A DNA stretch of 64,000 nt from Haliclystus octoradiatus (Eukaryota > Cnidaria > Staurozoa > Stauromedusae > Haliclystidae), in contig OU744452.1 in NCBI GenBank assembly GCA_916610825.1, positions 14,798,110-14,862,109 of the forward strand, given 5' to 3'. The position numbers and the translations under genes are program-made. A model generated the notes under the pieces. The model saw only the letters and a list, made by a program, of their open reading frames with translations, was not told where the DNA came from and ran no database searches. Every line of letters starts with the position of its first letter. Position 1 is the stretch's first letter. Shown here piece after piece: positions 21,490-33,647 of the stretch.

Positions 21490-24400
21490 CGCTTGATTGT
21501 TTTTGAACTCCGAATGCATAAAATTGCAGATCTAACGAGGGCGAAGGACACTTTGTTCTCTGTTTCTAAGCCAATTTTTTACAACGCTGAGATTATTGTC
21601 TCGTTTCTCTGCCAGTTTTACAGATATCTCACTTATGAAGCGTTCAGTTTCTGGATTGCAGCCACCATACGCAGAAAATATCAGAGGTGTAATAGAACCG
21701 TGTTCAACTTCTGTGATTCTTTGGTTGCATTTTCTTTTTTTTTCATTTTCCTGCGTTGTAAAACTTCGTTTGAGGTTTTGGTTTAGATTTGTAGGAGCAA
21801 AGGGATTGAACACCCTTACGTTACGTCAAAAAATGCTCTTTGACCTCTAATCCAAAACCTTCTAGCGCAGATATGTAGGTGCTAGGTGGGCTTCGTCTCC
21901 TGTTATTGTAGATGGTAGTTGATTTTCTCCTGTTAAAGGGGCAAGATGAGGCTCAATTGCAACATCTCGACAGGTTTCCTCTAAAACACCCCCCAAGGTG
22001 CCTCTAATGTTTTCATGGCGATGAAACATGTACTCCCTTCAGGGTAGGATAGAGCATAGTAAATGGTGTATTTTTTCGCACATGGACAGTCTGAGGGGAC
22101 ATGCTTCATTGGCCAGCGATATCGAAGGCAAATTGCATCAAAAAATTTCCGCTTACTTAGAGAAAATCCTTCTGACTTCAAAGGTAAAGTTGTTAACCAA
22201 TTTGATGACCCTTTCATACTAATAAGCTGATTTGCACGAAGACTCATGCTGTCCATTCTTGCCTGTAGGTCTACAAATTGAGTTTGGCGGTTGATGTTTC
22301 TTATGTTGATGACATGTTTAATTGACGATCTAAATTGAGCAATGTCTATGTTGCTCTCCTTACTTTGGTCTTTGATGCTGCTTGCTAATTGATCTGTTAC
22401 TAATCAGGAGTTGGTGTATTCTTCAGCAGAAAGGATAGAGAAAATTGGTAAAGCCAGGCCCCCCATCACTGGTAAAGTTAGAAAATGTCTTTCATCCTGT
22501 GTGAAGACATGTCCATCGCAAATTGATGGGAAGAAGAGTGTCAATTGCATGGTCTAAAAAGGGAAGTTCAGGTTGTCGTTTGAAGCTCTGGGATTGTTCT
22601 GATGTGATATGTTATAGCTTATGACGAAATCCACAGAAAAAGGCAGTGTATGCAGCTTGGGGTTGACTCTTTGCTATCTGAGATAAGCCCACTATTTGTT
22701 CATACCATTTTCTTACTAGCTCAGAAGTGTATTCAGATGTTCCTTCTGGATTTCCAATAAATCCAACCAGATGCTTCTGCCCGTTTAATAGCGTAATATT
22801 GATTTGCGTTCCTTCAAACATTGATTTGGCTGCCTTAGCTTTCTCTGGAGATTTCACAATTGGCCATGACTTTTTGGGGTTAGGATAGTATCCAAGTTTG
22901 GGACCATATTCTAGGATTTTATTCCACAATGTATGTAATCCGTTGAAGGTGCCTTCTCCTCCAAAGGCAGCATGGCGTAACTCGTTTGTTGGTCGTTGTC
23001 TAATAAACGATAACAATGGAGTTATACCAAGTGCGTAGACAGAAATGGCAATCGGGTCTCCTTGAGTGGTCCCCTCTGAAGAAGCAATCTCGTAGCCACC
23101 GGAAACAGAGAATCGAGATGGTGCTTGATAGCAATTAATACGTCGAAATCGGAAGATCTATGTATTTAATGTTGTGGAGAAGGAAATTTCTATCAAGGGC
23201 ATTAAAAGCGTTGCTGGCATCTACTAGCAATAACCCATCTGTTTCTTCTTCAGGAAAAATATCAGACATTGCTTGTACTGCTGATTCACAGCCTGGTGAT
23301 TGTCCCGCAAATAGTGTTGACGCGTTTTCTGTTACCATTAATTATTTCCTTTATGTTTGTCATAATCATTGTCATCGTTCATTAGGTTCTGTTTGTGTTT
23401 TGTATTATGTGGAACTTCTTCCTGTATTTGTTCAACTGAGTTAGTTCATTGTCATCGTTCATTAACTTTTGTTTGTGTTTGTAATGTTTCATTGTGTTTA
23501 TTTGCCTTCATCATATTGTCTAGTATCTCAATAGTTATAATAAGTGTTTTGTATTATGTAGAACTTCTTCCCGTCTGTTTGTCATGAAGTTCTGTGTTAA
23601 ACGTATTTAAGTTAGTTCTCGCCTAGCCATCGTCTTGTAAACATGTGGTTTTTGAGCTCAACATCCCTCGCCTTTGAGTTAAGTATATGATAGATGACTC
23701 TTAGCTTAGAAGTATTTTTGTAACATGATTTTGGTGTTACTTTTATATATAATCTTGTTTGTATAACATAATAATTAAAAATGTTATAATTAGTTTATGT
23801 CAACGGCTAGCCTGATAAGTTTTGGAATTTGATATACAGTCCTCTCAATGTCGCCTTCGCTCAAGTTCTTCCAGTAGACAACATTTTAGGATATTTAGTA
23901 AGCACAGGAACCGTTCACAAATAGTTGGAGATTACCTGCACTGGATATAATGTCAGGTCTAGTAACAAGAATTATGGCTTTACCTATTATTCGACGTAAT
24001 ATCTCTCCAACATCTATTGTTGTCGTACTCCAGGATATTTATCTAGTGGGATAAGGCGACATGCAGTATATGCCTCAAGGGATGATACACAATCATCACC
24101 GTCAGTGGAAAAGTGTTCTTTCTTGGAACATAATAGTCTTGCAAAAGCTACAATGGCGCAGCGTAGCTCTTTTCCTGCCATACCACAGTTCTTGGAGACA
24201 AGGATTCTTCTCCAGCCATCAGCATCTAGACCTGATGGACCACACGAGCCCTTTGCTTTTAAAGCTGATCTTGAATAGAATCCTCATCAATGTTATTGAA
24301 CATAGCATTATTAACAAATGGTATGTCACCGCTGATTAGTATTGACTCACCTGCAGGTTTAGTTGCAGGGTGCTTTACCTTAAGTTCAGCAATTGTTTCA

Positions 24401-24575
24401 GGGGTTAGTTTCAATATTACTGTTCAGGTGATACTATCAAGCATTCTAAGTGCTGCATTAACTTTTCCCTGTATCATGTAATTGGCAAATGTTTTTGAAA
24501 GTTGCTCTAAAATTTGAGACTGCTTCAGGGGTGGAAGATTCCGTTGGATTACGATTCTTAACGATCGATAATCAC
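21490..24575 (-). mobile_element. R2-like non-LTR retrotransposon, longer copy, interrupted
   Basis: Read on the minus strand this copy extends further 5' than the other two. The fingers region is seen in scattered frames between 24560 and 23880 (GPSGLDADGWRRILVSKN, then SSLEAYTACRLIPLDK). It is followed by FAGQSPGCESAVQAMSDIF and the motif A box LLVDASNAFNALDR (about 23270-23160), GDPIAISVYALG (about 23050), the thumb and the endonuclease (22256-21490). The catalytic box reads AAFGGEGTFN, so both catalytic aspartates are missing. About 490 bases of unrelated DNA (23340-23830) split the RT. Another anomalous stretch lies at 22260-22610. The element is dead. Confidence 0.75.
23340..23830. other. 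Insertion inside the R2-like element; possible solo LTR or MITE
   Basis: The RT reading breaks off near 23338 and resumes near 23835. The inserted DNA has an imperfect internal repeat of TCATTGTCATCGTTCATTA (23365 and 23449) and of GTATTATGT(G/A)GAACTTCTTCC (23402 and 23550). It is AT-rich towards 23830. No clear target duplication was found, so its class is open. Confidence 0.4.
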
Positions 24576-24601
24576 CTCCGGTGACTAGTCCAAATGGGGG
24601 A

Positions 24602-24631
24602 AAAAGTTTTTGATTCGAATCAAAAACTTTT
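24602..24631. repeat. 30-bp perfect palindrome
   Basis: AAAAGTTTTTGATTC followed at once by its exact reverse complement, with no loop. It sits between the R2-like remnant and the Harbinger accessory ORF, so it may be subterminal to one of them. Confidence 0.8.
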
Positions 24632-24853
24632 CATGTGTTTGAAGGAAGTTGAGGAATTTTTACGAGATTTTTACGAGTTTGCATGTCTAGGCATGACTAA
24701 ATATTGCACGTGATCGTCTACGCAGGCGTAGTAGTATAGAATTGCACGTGGCCGTAAGAACATCATTTATAAACAAACCACGAGAGCGTACAGTCACATT
24801 GAAACTGCTATTTTATCTATATATTTACTGCGTTATTTTTATTATCAAATTAA

Positions 24854-25972
24854 ATGTCTGGAATAAGTGAAACCGTACATTCTTTTGATTTAATTAACCA
24901 GTCATACCCATCAGAAGTATCCGACATGAATTCTGAATTATCAGACTCTATCGAAGCAGAATTGCAAACGATCGATGCTTTTGCGATTCGAAGAGCAGTG
25001 GCTATGATGGAACACGATGGAAGGGAAACCAGTGTCAGTGGATCAGATTCAAGATCTCTGGTACCCCCTCCAGCGAAGAAAAAGCTACCAAGAAAACAGG
25101 GAAGCAAAGTGTGACAACTTCCAAGAAAAAAAAACGAGAAAAAAGCTGCAGCAGACGGAGAGAAGCATGCTTGGAAAGATTTTGAGGTGGAGACACTTAT
25201 CACTCTATTAGAGGCTGCCCCTGCTTTATGGAATACACAAGCACCAGAGTATATGTTACGGGATAAGAGAGAGGCTGAAATTAAACTAATAGAAGATACA
25301 TTAAAAATTCCTGCTTCTGAGATCAAGACAAAAATAAATGGACTGAGAACTCAACTAGGACGGAATTTGGCAAAAATGAATCAAACGAAGTCAGGGCAAA
25401 GTACAGATGAGTTGTTCACGCCTAAATGGAAGTTTTTCAAAAGCCTGCACTTTTTGATACAGCCTATGACTGCAGGTAGATCAAGAAACACCATCAGCGC
25501 GGAGGACGTTGGAGAGGAGATAAACACTTCAGGTTTGTCAACATACAGTACTTCTCGACCTCCGTCACAAACACGTGGTCGTCAATCTGCTGACGCTGAA
25601 AGACAATGCCATGATGAAAGAGGCTATTTCTGCTATCAAAGAGCCTGTCCAGGTAGTCGATGCCCCTAATAATTCAGAACCTGTTGACCATGATGCACAT
25701 CATATTTCTCGTAAGCTACAAGGTCTGAGTAGGAGAAGTCGATTAATAGCTGAAAAAAGTATAAATGATATCTTATTTGAAATAGAATTGAATGATATAC
25801 CAATAACCCCTGGCCCCCCTTGGACCCACAATATCATCATCAAGCACATCAATCTCCTCCTGTAATAGCACCTTCTACCTCTTATCAAGCACCCCTGCCA
25901 CGTCCTTTGGTTGTAAGACCTGGATCACAAATTTATCAAGCTGATCGCTTCCAACAGTCAAGTTATCGATGA
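24854..25972 (+). pseudogene. MADF/Myb-SANT-like accessory protein of Harbinger element
   Basis: The ORF opens with MSGISETVHSFDLINQ (24854) and an acidic N-terminus, then a basic KKKLPRKQGSK stretch. A frame change follows near 25110. A MADF-like domain runs about 25180-25460, with the hallmark aromatic/acidic pattern FEVETLITLLEAAPALWN and FTPKWKFFKSLHFL. A second frame change lies near 25580-25600, and a BESS-like helix RLIAEKSINDILFEIEL is at about 25739-25790. The tail is proline-rich and ends at TGA 25970-25972. Such proteins bind the element termini and help import the transposase in characterised Harbinger systems. The frame changes suggest decay, though introns could explain one of them. 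Confidence 0.65.
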
Positions 25973-26762
25973 GGTTACTTTACATGTATATTAACTTTTG
26001 CCATTTATAGTTTATCCTTCAGAGGCACTATATTGATATAACAACATTTAATTTGCATGATTTGCATAATCCACTTTGTATTTGAATCGCTTTAATATAG
26101 TTTTCAAATCTATTCTCTGATTTTATGAGTTTGTTATTGCCTTCTGTCTTGTTTGTTGTTGATCTATCATTTACTTACCAGCTGATTCAAGCCCCGCTTC
26201 CCCCTACTGTTTATTAAAGTTGATGTCCCCTGTATTATGGTACCCAATGAAGGGAATCAGTATAGGCACGTGAGCAAGAACATTGAAGGGGACCTTTATA
26301 ATCCCCAGAGGCAATAAATAACTTCAAACAGAGTAATCATGTTCCAAGGTATGATGCATTACTATTGGCTAATGAGAATAGAATAAAGAAATATAGCTAA
26401 TCAAAATAAATCATCACATTGCATTAGTGAAATAATAAGTCCATATTGATAGGCACTTACAAAACATTAACAAATATACACTGTATAACAGGGTGTATGC
26501 CCATTCAGAAAATAAATTTACATTATAAGTTCATAACATAATTAACATAATAGTATAAGCCAGCTCTAATCAAGTATATGCATTAAAGTAATAATAAAAA
26601 ATATGATCATTGCTACATCCAAATGGGCGTACATAGATTATATAATTTGATTGTAATAGAATTATATTAATATGGCCACAAATCAAGATTTAGATGAATA
26701 GGCTGCAGATATAATAAATTACATAGCAAAGACATAACTCCATTACTTCCATATTCAATTAT

Positions 26763-28326
26763 TCATTGACGTGTTTGTGGTAGACAAAGACCATATTGCC
26801 ACAAAACCATACCCTCGTTGCATAAATAATCGTTGAAATTATCTCTAACTTCCTTTGCAGCAAACGGGGCATTATGGCCTGTTGGTGGGACCTGCAGAGG
26901 CAGCATATTTGATGTGCAATTTTGTTGACGCCATCTCCCAGGGGCAGTTTTGTGGTTAGCATTAATGCTGTCACACAAGCCAGAAGGACAATAAGAACCT
27001 GTGTTGTCTGTTTTGCGTAGAAAATTGTGAATTATCAGGGTGCATAGGGTGACTACCTCTATCTTTTTTGGAGGGATTGTGAAATTGCTACGAAAAAGCC
27101 TCCAACGATTTGCAATAATACCAAACAGGTTCTCAGATATCCTTCTGGCTCTACTGTGACGATAGTTGTAAATTCGTTTTTCATCATCTAAATTTGACAT
27201 GGGATAAGGCTTCATGAGAAATGTTTTTAAGGCAAATGCGTCATCCCCAACAAAGACATAAGGCAACGATACAGTGCTGGAAGGAAGGGTATTGTTGTTG
27301 AGAAACAATCTTAATAGTAATTAATCTTAATAGTAATTATTTAATCTATGAGAGATTGTCCTTATGAAAACGAGGCTACAGACCTCATGTTTACGACTAG
27401 CAGTTTCATGATGGCTGATCTACATTGCAGTCTTTTTACTTTATGATTATATCTAGTTATATCTCAGAAATCTCGTGTCATCGCTGTGTCGTAGTTAATT
27501 AGACATCATGTCAACAATTGTTAGGGGGCAACTCCATCTCCCCGCTTTCAATTTGCTGGTCCAAAGCGGTTTTATTCCATACCCCTCCATCAGATACTCT
27601 CCCATTAGTTCCAACATCTGCGTACAGGCATTCGTAATTAGGGCCAGCTACAGCTAGAAGGACTATAGAATTGGTGTGTTTGTAGTTGTAATAAATAGAA
27701 CCAGAGTTTGGGGGTCGCTGCATAACTAGATGTTTACCATCAATTGCTCCAATGAAATTTGGATATTGCCAACGATCACCAAACTCTTTGCCTACAGCAA
27801 TTAATCCATTCTTCTGATGTGGACGGTGTTTTCAGAAATATTGACTGCATGTTTTTAATAACTGCTTCACAGACATTTTGGATAATGTATGAAATAGCTC
27901 TTACAGAGATCCTAAATTGATAGGATTGTGAGTGGAATGTCTCTCCTGTTGCCATGAACCTTAATGTTAGTGTTAAGCGTGATTTTGCGTTAATGGTTGC
28001 AGTTCCTCCGACAATCTCCGTTGGAGTGATATCTGCCTCAATGTAGCTAAGAATAGTTAGAAAGTGATCTAAAGTCATTCGTAGCATTTCTCTGTTGAGG
28101 CAGAGTCCTCGGCCGACAATTCTCTGATGATATTGCTGGAATAGCCATGTTGGTTTCTTCGTCTTATCCAGTCTCGAGTTCTACCTCTTCTCCGTGGAAC
28201 ATTATCATCAAACATAATCTCCAACATAATAACAAAGAAAGCAAGTTTTCGCTTACGAAGCTGTTGCAATAGAAGGGGCGATAAAGAAGGTGCCATAATC
28301 AAAAGAAAATACATATAATTTTGCAC
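26763..28326 (-). pseudogene. PIF/Harbinger transposase, broken, copy B
   Basis: Nearly identical to the copy at 333-1896, with the same frame breaks. Here the element also keeps the convergent MADF-like accessory ORF at 24854-25972, the two-gene arrangement typical of PIF/Harbinger elements. The DDE motifs DGKH, YADVG and RRISENLFG are all present. Confidence 0.85.
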
Positions 28327-28669
28327 AAACTCAACAAATAAACGCCATGTTTTTATAACTCAGTTTCAGGTGGGTAGTTCCCAAGTCCAATCCCGCGTTT
28401 TAGGAAAAGTCTATGGTTAAGTTGGATAATCGTTTGCCCACGTATCCAACATTTATTTGGACTCAGTTGGATTTTGTCCAAATAGCAATGTTGGATGGTT
28501 TGCTCGGGCCTTTATTCTATAATGCTCTGTTTTACCATAGTTTATAGAGACACCTGGTTAAAAAAGCTTCTATTAAAACAATAGGTCTATTGTCTAATGT
28601 TGTAAATGTGTCACGTGACGAAGAAGCTCCATCAAGTTTTCATTTCTTCTTCGTTGCAATTTCAAAGTG

Positions 28670-30050
28670 GCCATGCGGGTCTATGCACTTGGTATAACTC
28701 CATTGTTATCGTTTATTAGACAACTACCAACAAACGAGTTACGCCATGCTGCCTTTGCTGATGATCTTGGAGGAGCAAGCACTTTCAACGAATTACGTAT
28801 ATAGTTGGATAAAATCCTAGAATATGGTCCCAAACTTGGATACTATCCTAACAACAAAAAGTCATGGCTAGTTGTGAAATCTCCAGAGAAAGCTGAAACA
28901 GCCATATCGGTGTTTTTATTTAACACAAATCAATATTACGCTTAACGTACGGAAATGTCTGGGTGGATTTATTGGAAATACAGAAGGAACATCTGCATAC
29001 ACTCTGAGCTAGTAAGAAAATGGTATGAACAAATAGTGGGCTTATCTCAGATAGCAAAGAGTCAACCCCGAGCTGCATACACTGCCTTTGTTGGTGGATG
29101 TTGTCATAAGCTAACATATTACATCAGAACTTCATCCCAGAGCTTCAAACGACAAACTGAACTTCCCTTTTTAGACCATGCAATTGACACTCTTTACATC
29201 CCATCAATTTGCGAAGGACATGGTTACATGTCATCAACATAAGAAACATCAACCACCAAACTCTACGTGAAGACCTACAGGCAAGAATGGACAGTATGAG
29301 TCTTCGTGCAAATCAGCTTATTAGTATGAAAGGGTCATCAAATTGGTTAACAACTTTACCTTTGAAGTCAGAAGGATTTTCTCTAAGTAAGCGGGAATTT
29401 TTTGATGCAATTTGCCTTCGATATCGCTGGCCAATGAAGCATGTCCCCTTAGACTGTCCATGTGGAAAAAAATACACCATCGGCCATGCTCTATCCTGCC
29501 CAAAAGGGGGGTACATGTTTCAACGCCATGATAACATTAGAGACACCTTGGGGAAAGTTTTAGAGGAAACCTGTCGAGATGTTGCAATTGAGCCTCATAT
29601 TGCCCCTTTAACAGGACAAAATCGACCACCATCTACAATAACAGGAGACGAAACTCGCCTAGATATCTGCGCTAGAGGTTTTGGATTAGAGGTCAAAGAG
29701 CATTTTTTGACGTAACGTAAGGGTGTTCAATCCCTTTGCTCCTACAAATCTAAACCAAAACCTCAAGCAAAATTTCAAAACGCAGGAAAAAGAAAAAAAA
29801 AGAATATACAACAAAAGAATCATAGAAGTTGAACACGGTTCTTTTACACCTCTGATCTTTTCTGCGGATGGTGGCTGCAGTCCAGAAACTGAACGCTTCA
29901 TAAGTGAGATATCTGAAAACTAGTAGAGAAGCAATACAATGATATCAGCGTTGAAAAAATTGGCTTAGAAACAAATTGTCCTTTGCCTATGTTAGATCTG
30001 CAATTTTGTGTATTCGGAGTTCAAAAACAATAAAGTGAACACCATTCACT
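28670..30050 (+). mobile_element. R2-like non-LTR retrotransposon, 5'-truncated, copy B
   Basis: Duplicate of 2240-3620 with the same breaks. Visible differences include D to G in the knuckle (YTIGHALSC instead of YTIDHALSC) and F to L at DSMSLRANQL. The AAFADD catalytic box is kept. Confidence 0.75.
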
Positions 30051-30249
30051 AACACTCTATAAGATGCCAATATAACAGATGTGGTAGGATCCATCAACTA
30101 ATGATGGACCCACATCAACTTCATATTAAGTAAAAATAAATAGAATATAAAATTAATTTGAATATAAACATAATTTATAAACCTCCCATTTGTATGTCCA
30201 TAAAAATTTGTTTTGAAATATATCTTATCATTATTTAAAAAAATTCAAA

Positions 30250-31270
30250 ATGGCTGTGTGTTTCAACCCTGAACTTAACAGTTCTAATTGTGACGATTGT
30301 CTATCTACTTCAGATTCTTTAATGATTTCTGAATTTGTTTTGGATAATGCAGATTTATCATTTGATCTTCCTTTTATATTGGATGAAGAAGTCAATTATA
30401 ATAATAATAATAATAATAATAATATGCATTTTTATAGCGCCATTTCTTGATGAATCCAATGGCGCTTTACAGGATTATATAGTAATAAAATTAAATAAAA
30501 GGTATATACAAAATGAAATACATAAGGTAAGTAAGTATAAGGTAAGATTCATTGTTAAACATCTACAGCATATTTGTAAACATCTACAGCATCTATCATT
30601 GTTAAAATTATTTAATTGGAGATACAAATGTCAAATGCAACGAATGTGCGAAAGAATTTAAATCTAGTACTGGTTTGAAAATTCACGTTTCAAGGATGCA
30701 TAAAACTACTGTATCTCAATCACTTTTAAATACACAGTGTTTGTCTCGTGATGATATTACTACACTGGTTTTAACAGTAAACAGAAAAATGAAAGACGAA
30801 GAAATATTTCTACTTCCATATAGAACAACTGCCGTCTTCTGTCCGTGTAGAACTATCAAAATCGCTTTGCAAGCTTTTGCAAACTTATTCTGTCAATGGA
30901 AAACTAAATTCATTCTACAAAAAATTTTGTAAAGTACTAAATAAATCTGCCACTTTTTATCCCAGCACGAAAGTAGAAATCGTAAATCTTCTGCTTACTA
31001 AACTGGCACCTGAACTCATCTCGTTTGTCAAAAATGCATCGAAAATGATTGATGAAATTGATGACAAAGTCGTTGATAATATTAAAGAAGAGAGAAGAGG
31101 GCGATGTCTTATACTCTGAGATCTGTTCTTTGAAGATATACAAGAAAACAGTTTTTGGTAAGACAGGCCCACGCCAGTGGCAGAGCCAAATCGCTAGCCT
31201 GTTTTTAAATACTTTGAGAGCACCCAAGGATGATAACATATATCTCAATAGCTTCGCGAATCACGACTAA
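30250..31270 (+). pseudogene. C2H2 zinc-finger gene fragment, broken, copy B
   Basis: Duplicate of 3820-4840. It has one extra single-base deletion (CCATTATAG in A, CCATATAG here, near 30820), which changes the downstream frame relation. The finger and the Asn-coding AAT run are preserved. Confidence 0.45.
30398..30424. repeat. (AAT)n microsatellite, copy B
   Basis: Same repeat as at 3968-3994. The unchanged length fits a very recent duplication. Confidence 0.9.
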
Positions 31271-31330
31271 AAGTTTTCTTCGCTGTCATCTGTCTGTCAA
31301 ATGAGTTTGCCCTCTCCATTCATCCATTAA

Positions 31331-31643
31331 TCCCCTGGGGGGGGGTAACCAGCTCGGGGACGGGGAGGTGCCACTTTGAAAAAAGGTAAAGTACCCAAAA
31401 GTTCCAAAAATTCTGTTGATGCTACCCAAAAAGTTCCAACAGGTTAATTGATTTAGGTAAATACACAAAAATGATGAAATGATGCAAATTATTTCAAAAA
31501 TTCTTGAAAAAGTCAAAGATAGGATACCCAAAAGCTCCAAAATTTGAAATCTCATACCCAAAAACTTTTTTCTCAGCTGGAATATGGACCCAAAAAAAGT
31601 GGCACGTCCCCGTATAGCTGTCCTAGTGGAGTTACCCCTGGGA
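31331..31643. mobile_element. TTAA-flanked MITE (piggyBac-like), copy B
   Basis: Duplicate of 4902-5214 with TTAA at both ends. One C to T change is visible near its right end. Confidence 0.75.
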
Positions 31644-31989
31644 TTAATCCAGTATTTAAACAGGGTTAATAATATTCCCATAAAGTAATTTGTCAACTAA
31701 ACTCTTGGAAATTGGTTACATCCTCTAAGGCTGCTGAACTTCTTGAAATTTTCCTGCCAGGGACAAGACACTACAAGACACATTATCAACCATGTCGATT
31801 ATGCAAATATATATAGACATGCAGTAAGTAAGTTATTGAATTAGAAAGCATATAAATACCCCCAATAATACGCGTTTATATGCTTTTAACTAAATTGAAG
31901 AAAAGTGAAAGCAACCAAGCTATCATTTATTCTACCTTTCTTGACTTTCGACTCGACCATAGAAATACCAGGAAATTAAATATTTAGAT

Positions 31990-32669
31990 GCCATTCATAA
32001 AGTACGTACTCAGTAAATACTCCAATAATTGACCCCTACTGCCCCTGTACGCAGCTGTACGCTTTGTGATACCCCCCTGTGCGTACGCACTCAGTTTTAT
32101 TCTGACTCCCCAAATTTTTGATTTTTTTTCAATGTGTTTTTCAAAATCAAGCAAGTACAACTTATAACGCGTAGTTTAATCCCCGCAAAATGATTAAATC
32201 AGTATACGCTTATTTCTTAATATTAGAATATAAATTTAAAAGAAGGAAGATCATAATTGTTAAACCTTTTGAATAATTTACAAAATCAACTGTTTACTCT
32301 ATCTATGCAATGTGAATAATTAACAGCATTGTTTTCTTTACGTTTTACATTTTTTTATGTTTTCAAAATGACGTAATATTTTAATTATATGTGGCGCAAT
32401 TTTATGGTTGTCCAAGTAATGGCGTACTATTTTATGATATTGACCGTATACTGTACGTTCTTCAAATTTATTTGATTTAAAACGTAACTTTTCGGTTAAG
32501 TGTAATTAATCATCACTAAAAACTGCATCAAATATATTTGAAAATAACCGAAGAGACAGTGAAGATGCGTACGTACTAACCTTGATTGACCCCCTTCCCC
32601 CCTGTACGCAGCTGTACGCTTTTGGTGTGACCCCCTCCCCCATACTGAGTACGTACTTTATGGATGGCC
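31990..32669. mobile_element. MITE with GTACGTAC-type inverted ends, copy B
   Basis: Duplicate of 5561-6240, with one C/A difference in the left C-rich tract. Confidence 0.65.
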
Positions 32670-32706
32670 CCTCACGTCAATAGCCATTACATATAACATA
32701 GCAATA

Positions 32707-32853
32707 TGTGGCATAATGTGATGCCTCATTTCCATGTAAACCTCGTTTATATATTCTGTACATATAGTAAATTTAATGTCAATATAGATCACTTCTGTCT
32801 CAGCTATGAGCGTGTCATCATCTACCTTCTAATGCTTATGTCGTGATATCACA
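32707..32853 (+). repeat. 5' LTR of Gypsy element B
   Basis: 147 bp, TGTGGCATAATG to GATATCACA; identical by eye to the 5' LTR of copy A. Confidence 0.9.
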
Positions 32854-32867
32854 ATTGGCACTGCGTA

Positions 32868-33647
32868 ATGGATTGCAAAAGAATCCTACAGGTTGATGAT
32901 GCAGAGAATGCTATTGCTTGGTTTGGAGCTTTCAATGCTAGATTTCGTAGAGAGAAGATTGTTGATGGTGACGCTAACAAACATGAAGAATTATCAAAGG
33001 CAGATTTATTCCTGGAGCTATGTGGCGAGAACGCTTATATTACATTTTCTCGATTGCTCAAGCCATTAAGTTTAGATGCTCTCCCTTTTGACGTTATTTA
33101 CGAGGAGGCAAAATCAGATATTGAGCCAAAGAAACGATTTCTTATTGCAGACAGGACAGAATTTTTCAAATTACGAAAGAAAAAAGACGAATCTATTGAA
33201 AATGTATACTCCCGAATCAACTATCTCGCTGATCGTTGCGACTTTTCGCAATTAAAAGCTATGGGAGATCCATCCTCTGAGTTGAAGCGCTTAGCTTTTA
33301 TAAATTGCTTTAAAGATCACAGAATTACTCGGGATTTATTGGATCATATGCGACAGTTTCCTGAGGCATCCTTCGAAGATCTACGAGCAAGATACTACGA
33401 ACAAACAGACATATTTATTCAGCAGAAGCAACGTGTTGACGATAAATCTGGTACAAGTTTGCCCGTATTGGCTATGGATACTACTGAATCTACACGTAAA
33501 CAATGTAAATTTTGTGATACGAATCATCCACCTAGAAAGTGTCCAGCCTACAATAAACGATGCGCAAGATGTGGTAAGCTAGGACATTCATTGAATGCTG
33601 TTTTAAAAAGGCCAACTCATGTAAGCCGAAAGATATTAACGACATAG
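32868..33647 (+). CDS. Gag of Gypsy element B
   Basis: 259 residues, with one visible change from copy A (V to L in FSRLLKPLSL). Same knuckle-region frame break. Confidence 0.8.
   Translation: MDCKRILQVDDAENAIAWFGAFNARFRREKIVDGDANKHEELSKADLFLELCGENAYITFSRLLKPLSLDALPFDVIYEEAKSDIEPKKRFLIADRTEFFKLRKKKDESIENVYSRINYLADRCDFSQLKAMGDPSSELKRLAFINCFKDHRITRDLLDHMRQFPEASFEDLRARYYEQTDIFIQQKQRVDDKSGTSLPVLAMDTTESTRKQCKFCDTNHPPRKCPAYNKRCARCGKLGHSLNAVLKRPTHVSRKILTT

Larger units (their letters stand above)
24600..28520. mobile_element. PIF/Harbinger DNA transposon, two-gene, decayed
   Basis: The accessory MADF/Myb-like ORF (plus, 24854-25972) and the transposase (minus, 26763-28326) converge on about 0.8 kb of AT-rich spacer. 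The spacer (25973-26762) has no other coding signal. I could not find matching terminal inverted repeats or a 3-bp TWA target duplication. The stated ends are therefore approximate: the left one sits next to a 30-bp palindrome at 24602-24631, and the right one near the TTGGATGGTTTGCTCGGGCC word at about 28491-28510. Copy A keeps only the right part because the window starts inside it. Confidence 0.6.

Noticed and set aside
24602-24631. Rho-independent-type terminator
   Set aside because: The sequence is eukaryotic and the palindrome has no loop or following T-run context; a bacterial terminator makes no sense here.
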